From Portulaca oleracea (lineage: Eukaryota; Streptophyta; Magnoliopsida; Caryophyllales; Portulacaceae), in contig CM055892.1 in NCBI GenBank assembly GCA_029582165.1, positions 1,273,347-1,337,346 of the forward strand: a DNA stretch of 64,000 bases. The letters are read 5' to 3'. The translations under genes and the position numbers were made by a program. The notes under the pieces were generated by a model. It was not told the origin of the DNA. It made no database searches and worked only from the letters and a program-made list of their open reading frames with translations. Below are positions 58,494-64,000 of the stretch, piece by piece. Position 1 is the stretch's first letter, and the number at the start of each line of letters is the position of its first letter.

Positions 58494-59019
58494 AGGACGA
58501 AGAAGACAGAAGAAGAAGCTAAGATGGAAATTGAGAGGGAGAAGAAGGAAGTTCAGTTAAATAAGAAAGGATTTGGAGGCAATTGAGGGTAGTATCGGAA
58601 TTCCACAAAGTAATTTCAAAAAAATTCTCACTTAACTCAACTGTCGCCGGATTCCGGTGAAAAATGGCCGGAAAGGCACCTGGGAGCCATTTGTTTGACA
58701 ATTTGGTCCCCTTTGAGTGCATTAAAAAAATGTGGTCCCCCAGGAGTCAGTTGTTAAGAATGTATGGCACCTCCCAGCAAATTTTTGATTTAAATTTTAT
58801 TTTTCAAAAAGCATTTATGTAATAATAAATATATCTGATACCCCTAAATTAATGATCTGGATCCGCCACTGACCTTATAGCAGACTTACCTTATAGTGGG
58901 CTTTTCAAAAAACTTGAATCAATAAACAAACCACTTGTATGCATTGATACAATTCTCATAAAAATTACTCTTATATGCAAAGCTTATCATAATAACAAAT
59001 TCTTATTTGACTTTCAATT

Positions 59020-60960
59020 TGTAATAACCCAAAGGAAATCTCTCCCTAACGCGTGTTAATTAGCCTAAATAATCAAGGTTAAAGATAAATCATGAAATAA
59101 ATTAAAGCGCGCGCTCCTTTGTTTTACTAACCATTGTATGTTTTCCAGGACTTGAACAGCGCAACGATCGGCATTTAATTTCTTTTATGTTTAATTTCCT
59201 CGAAAATTTCTTTTCGATGACTCTCAAGAGGTTCTAGATCGAACATAAATTCTTTTTGCCGAAATCTATATATTTAGGGTTCTTTTACTGATAATTTAAG
59301 GAATAGTTATGAGAAATTATGAGGAGGTATATATTTATTTAGGGTTACCGTTAATATTTTACGGTTTTATGAATTCAAGGAAATTTGGAAATTTGGGAGA
59401 TATGAGTATAAGAGAAGGAAATAAAATTGTTAAAATTTGGGTTGTTTAGGCCCTAATGGCAGCCTACCTAAGAGAAAGAGGGGAAGATTGTTTTTTTTTT
59501 TTTTTTTGGCCTTAAACACTTGGAGGGATATATATTAACTTAGGGAGGGATTTTATTTGTAACATTCAAACACTCCCTCACTCTTGCTCCCTATCTCCCT
59601 TTCTCGTGCCCACTCAGCTACCCGACCCCCTCCCTCTGTCTACCGCCGTCTCCCCGCCGAGCCCCGCCGGTGATCTCCGACCACCGCACCACCACCGGAG
59701 CACCACCACCATCTCTCTCTCCTCCATTTTTTGTTCCTCCTAAGTGGTAAGTTAGTCCATCCCTTATCTCTTTGGTATTTTGAATGGAATCAAGAGTGTT
59801 ATCTTAAGTTCTTCTCTTGTAATATTAGGTCTTTTCCAGAAGATTGTTCAAGATTCTAAGATTTCAAGAAGAAATTCCAAAGAATATTAGAAGTTCAAGT
59901 GGTTTTGGGGTAAGTTGTGATGTTCTTAGGTGTTCTAGTGTTTGATTACTTGAAAGATATAAAAATGATGAGCATGCATGTGAATATTGTAGTTTAATTC
60001 TCTGAGAAAGATGGAAAATAGTTTGAGAGAAAGTGCATGTGATGAGAGTAGCTCTAGAGTGAGTAAAAATAGGTCTTTTAAGTAGTACAAGTTAGTTTAA
60101 GTTTGGGAATCATAAAATAAATCAAGTGATGGCTTTGCATGTGTTTAAAAAGGACTATAATGGTAGTTTGTTGAGTGATTCAAGTCTGAAAATCCTTTTT
60201 GGGATGATCTATTATGTTGTAAGGGAGGTTTATGTTAAAATCATGAAAGCAAAGCATGCATGCTAGAAACTTTCTATAAACCTTTGCAATCTGGTTGGTA
60301 ATTGGTTTTTCCAGAAAATGAGGAATGTGATTCATTGCTATTTTATAGCATGAATAAGTAGATAAAAGTGTTATCTAACACCCGGTTTTTGTAACTCGTC
60401 GTTTTGATAAGTATATTAGGAGTTATGGCCAAATCCGTAAAGTCGCGCGAATTTGTGAACTTTTAACGTTAGTTTAAAGATAGATATTTTTTGAAGGGTT
60501 AGAGTTTCTATGGTTTACAAACTGAACATGAAAGTTGCAGGGAACATTCTAGGCTTTCCAGAAAGGTATGGTATATGTTCATAGAATATCGGGAGAGAGA
60601 GTTATGGGCTTTTATTCGAGAGGAAAAAAATCTGAATTTTCCAGAAAATGTTTTGTGGCTGTCTCTGTTCTTGGCTGAAATTCGACCCCTTCCCATGCTT
60701 AGATCAAATGGTGTTTTAAATAAATATTGGAGTATGAACCACGATCTTTCTATAGACAACTTATAGGCCCTAAACCGATTAGTGTAACTCATCTTATGGT
60801 TCCTCGAAAAAGTGTAGTCGATGTACTTATTTTTCTGGGCAGCTTAGGGAAGTAGGAATTTTTTCCTTTTTAACCATGTCTTTGGCCTTTGGGCAAACTA
60901 TAAAGTTGTAGTGTGTATTTCAAGCTTTCCGGAAAGTCCTCTTATTCTTTGATACAATAT
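59020..60960 (+). mobile_element. Truncated Tekay LTR, copy B
   Basis: Matches 42186-44075 closely. The match ends abruptly near 60960, after GATACAATATCT, so about 1.7 kb of LTR end is missing and no primer site follows. Confidence 0.85.
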
Positions 60961-61700
60961 CTATTGATGGAGGTCCATCTAGACCAGCAATGACCGTTGG
61001 CACAGCAAGGAAGGAGGACAGGACTTTCTGTCCTTAGGTCCTCAGCAGGTCCTTCACCCAATGGGACTTAGTTGGGAATTCAGGAGGGATTAAGTCCTAC
61101 CTGCACTAAGCATAAAGTGTTATAGCAGAAAGGTCCTAGGGGAATTTTGAAGTTTTCAAAGGAAGTTAGGTGATAACCCCGGGATCCTGTGCAGAAGGCA
61201 GCCTTGGCCTTAGAACCTAAGTCCAGTTGGTGCAACTGGACCTTGGCAGAACCCCAACCTGTGAAATCAGGGTTCAGGTTATTTTAAGGTCTATTATAAG
61301 TTGCAGCAACTCAAGGCAATGACATTTGGTGGTTTCCATATGTCCCTAAGGTCATTTGCTTCTACTGTTCGAGGAGTGCAGGTGACTGATGTCCTTGGGC
61401 ATTTCCTACAGCATGTTGGTTCATAAAATGCAAGCAACATCATGCAGCTGGGACAGTGTTAGCATTTTCAACAGTTTTGAGGTCATTTGGTCATTTTCCT
61501 TTCAATAATCGAATGTCCTTAGTTGCTAATATCACCAGCCATTTCAGCAGCCAAGAAGAAGATTATAGCTACTCAATAAGTCTAGAAATTTAGATTTAGA
61601 GAATTCAAGCTTCCTCAATTTGGGTATGATTTAGTTATGTTTTTGATGTTGGACTTACTTTCTCCCTTTTCTCTTCCTTTACCATAATGGCAACTGTATC
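60961..61700. other. Unassigned region
   Basis: Rich in AGGTCCT/AGGACT-like words (60995-61270) with no ORF of note and no recognised domain. It could be part of another retrotransposon LTR; nothing decisive is seen. Confidence 0.4.
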
Positions 61701-61709
61701 CTATTATTC

Positions 61710-63028
61710 TTCTTCGGTCTGATACGTATACCGTGTATGTTTCTGTGTGAGGTCGTGTTGACTAGGGTCGGCGACCCAAATAAGTGATTCCAGGTAGCTG
61801 ACTGGCCACAAACGCACGGGTATGGGTGTAGCATGTTAAGGTCGATCGCACAAGGACTCAATCTAACAACACATTGAACTAGCCCTCTCCTTGATTGCTA
61901 AGTAAATCAGTTTTTGAGTTGGTTTGTCTAATTTGGTAATTCTTATTAATTTAAATAAGAAAATAAGCCTAGGAATTAATGAATTGATAAAAGTATCTAG
62001 GGATTTGCTTTAATAACAATGAATTTGATTATTAAAACCTAGTTTGTGAAATCATTCTTTCATCCGAATAAAGAATCGATAATCATATGAATTCTACCGC
62101 TCTTTAGATGTTTAATAATTAATATAATTGTTATAATTAGCATAACAGACAACTTTCATATGCTTATCAAAGTTAAATATCTCAAATTAACTAGTCTTTT
62201 CTAAAATTTCATAAATTAGGTAGAAAAGTTGGTAGTCTGATTATTATAGTTCACCTTTAAGAACTTCTTAAATTAATCTCAAATTTCAAGTATTCAAGTC
62301 CTTAAAAATACTCATAAACATCAAGAACGCAAACTTCTATTGATTCAAATAGAGAATTCAGGCACAAGCTATGGAAATTCTAATCAAACACCATTGTTTT
62401 GGTTCACTAATCCCTAGATAATTAAAATCTACTCACTCATGATTATTGAAGGCATAATAAAGGTTCTAAACATGATAATCAAACCTCAAAACACTAGATC
62501 ATAAATTAGGGTTGAACAATCTTCAAGAATTTCGCCCGAGTCTTTCAATCTCCGACGAAAATTCCTTCACGATCGCGTCAATCTCCTTATTCAATCTTTG
62601 ATTGTATGTTTTTTGATTTGATGTAGATGATAGATGGATGGAAGATGGAATAGTAAAATATGAAATGATCTGCTGTCCTCCGGGTTAAGTTTGCATGAAA
62701 AAGTAATAATTTCACTTGAAACCGTCAAAATCCGCGAAATTGCACAATAGGGGGCCAGAAAATAGCCCACCACAGACCAGACTGATCACCATGGGAAGCC
62801 CGGAGTTTTCTACCGTGGTCTAGTTGTCCATAGGGAGGCCTGTGGTGTACTTGTTTTCACCTAAAATTGAGGGAATGATGGTGTTTGGGCCACAAAAATT
62901 ACAAATGTGCATAAAAAACACCACCACCAAGTGTAATATGGAAATGGGGATATCAATCAACATTTTAAATCAAAGTAATCCCTAATCCACTATCAATTTT
63001 CTAAAAATCTAGGTAAAATATGCACTTA
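61710..63028 (-). mobile_element. Decayed Athila/Tat-type LTR, related to the concatemer family
   Basis: Shares the layout and short words of LTRs A-E at both ends: GCACGGGTA...GTAGCA...AAGGTCGATCGCACAAGGACT near 61815-61860, and AAGTGTAATATGGAAAT to GCACTTATTA near 62930-63028. The interior is divergent. Exact ends and target duplication are not resolved. Confidence 0.55.
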
Positions 63029-64000
63029 TTAGTAACATAGGTTTTCCGCTACACAACTATAAACACTTGCAGTACAACCTAACTACTCAATCTTTATAGT
63101 TTTGAATTTCATAGAGAAATCTAACGCTCGAACAAAGTAACATTTTGCTCCATGTGCTCCTTTGAATTGATCCAATATGGATACACAGTGGACTATAGAT
63201 GTAGAGGCCAAGAGAGCTATTTGTATATCTCACAAGATGTGCTCGTGCTTATTTTTGGTTTTTTGTTTGATGCAGTAATCAAAATATATATATTAATGGA
63301 CTACAAGGGGGTGTCACCCATGTATATAGGAGGCAATCTCAAAACTCACAAAGGCTTAAACACTAGGGTTCTCTATGGTCAACTTATCAACAAAACTAAA
63401 GAAGTTGATCTTTCTACCATCATTAAAAACCTTTGCACCAACTAAACAAAGTTCTAAAAGAAATAAAGCTTGAAATCATCCAAAGATCTAGTCTTGCCTT
63501 AAAAAAATTTGAGAATTTCTCTCTTTCCAATTGCTTCACCAAATTGTTGAAGGTATCAAATGTCACACTAGACTCTATTCAGTCTTCTTTTCCTAGACAC
63601 CTAACTAACCTCTATGGAAGAAAACAACATATTCCATGAAGCAGATACCCATCGGCAACAGAAGTTGGTTGATATCTCTTGCTTTTGAAACACATAGAAT
63701 TGGGATCCAATTTAAAGGTAGTTCTTTAAAGCAAGTCTTTTTCAGTAGGAAATCTTTCCTTTGACGGCTGACCAAGCAAAAAAGCAAACCTTGGTGGGAG
63801 ATTGCAGCAGAACATGTGAACTAGCCAAAATTGTATGGAAGAAAAATAATTGCTATTATAATCTTTCGTGCAGCTCCTCATGTTACTGAGCCTATCTTAG
63901 AACAAAAATTAATTGTAGTGGGCAAAAATATTAATTGTAATGGGCAAATGATTCACTGTAGTGGACAAAAGATACATTACAGTGAACGGAAGATTCATTG
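63029..64000. other. Unassigned region at window end
   Basis: Two short plus-strand frames (63152-63445, 63433-63639) show no motif that I recognise. From about 63905 an imperfect tandem of about 28-31 bp (TTAATTGTAGTGGGCAAA and variants) runs to the window end. Confidence 0.4.

Larger units (their letters stand above)
56993..58787. mobile_element. Mutator-like element (Pack-MULE candidate)
   Basis: A 1795 bp element with inverted ends of about 140 bp (CAAAAATTTGCTGGGAGGTG...) and a perfect 9 bp target duplication ATTTAAATT (56984-56992, 58788-58796), diagnostic of Mutator-like elements. The equivalent site in copy A (about 41943-41955) is unoccupied. No transposase; the interior carries a gene-like fragment. 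Confidence 0.93.
56342..58871. mobile_element. hAT-like non-autonomous element, copy B (split by MULE)
   Basis: Counterpart of 41315-42037, about 726 bp without the MULE. Left target copy ACCTTGAT (56334-56341); right copy ACCTTATA has two changes. Confidence 0.85.

Noticed and set aside
63152..63445. 97 aa ORF near the window end
   Set aside because: No recognisable domain, and the surrounding sequence does not look like an exon context; kept only as unassigned sequence.

Overview
This is a plant nuclear window made almost entirely of nested, partly duplicated transposable elements. I see no intact host gene, rRNA, tRNA or CRISPR array. Plant origin rests on a Ty3/gypsy chromovirus of Tekay/Del type, an Athila/Tat-like family primed by tRNA-Asp, a CACTA element with TNP2- and TNPA-type genes, hAT MITEs, a Pack-MULE-like element, a copia-type miniature retrotransposon and a LINE tail. 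AT-richness and dense nesting suggest pericentromeric heterochromatin, probably of a eudicot (inference; species not determinable here).

Layout. (1) 1-18881: a head-to-tail concatemer, period about 4.72-4.74 kb, of a gag-only retrotransposon in minus orientation. Four near-identical LTRs alternate with internal regions that hold a tRNA-Asp primer site, one gag ORF with a CCHC knuckle, and no pol. (2) 17509-32715: a 7.6 kb direct tandem duplication running from the middle of the last LTR into a CACTA element. (3) 27513-36195: the CACTA element (TSD TAT, minus orientation), with palindromic subterminal repeats, an internally deleted TNP2 gene carrying a hAT MITE, and a split TNPA-like gene with recognisable splice sites. 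Its 5' leader holds three consecutive long foldbacks. A second, truncated copy lies at 19895-25110. (4) 36254-39222: the 5' LTR and iMet primer site of a minus-strand Tekay-like element. The CACTA element sits just inside that element's internal region.

(5) 39224-60960: a second large duplication. Copy A (39224-44080) and copy B (55947-60960) share a LINE tail, a 0.72 kb hAT-like element (TSD ACCTTGAT) and the start of a Tekay LTR. Copy A alone carries a 1687 bp copia-type TRIM (TSD ATAAT; copy B preserves the empty site). Copy B alone carries a 1795 bp MULE (TSD ATTTAAATT) with a fragment that looks gene-derived. Between the copies lies one plus-strand Tekay-type chromovirus: 3.6 kb 5' LTR, an extra pre-gag ORF, then decayed gag, protease, RT, RNase H, integrase and chromodomain. 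Its RNase H is split by a 3268 bp solo LTR with TSD AGTTG. Its 3' LTR is absent and is replaced by the LINE tail. (6) 60961-64000: unassigned sequence and a decayed Athila/Tat-type LTR.

No set of genes here works as a host pathway. The functional reading is about transposon parts: a gag-only element that would depend on another element's pol, a CACTA element that has lost its catalytic region, and hairpin sequence that could give double-stranded RNA if transcribed. Short clustered indels among the near-identical tandem copies also raise the possibility of assembly or consensus errors.
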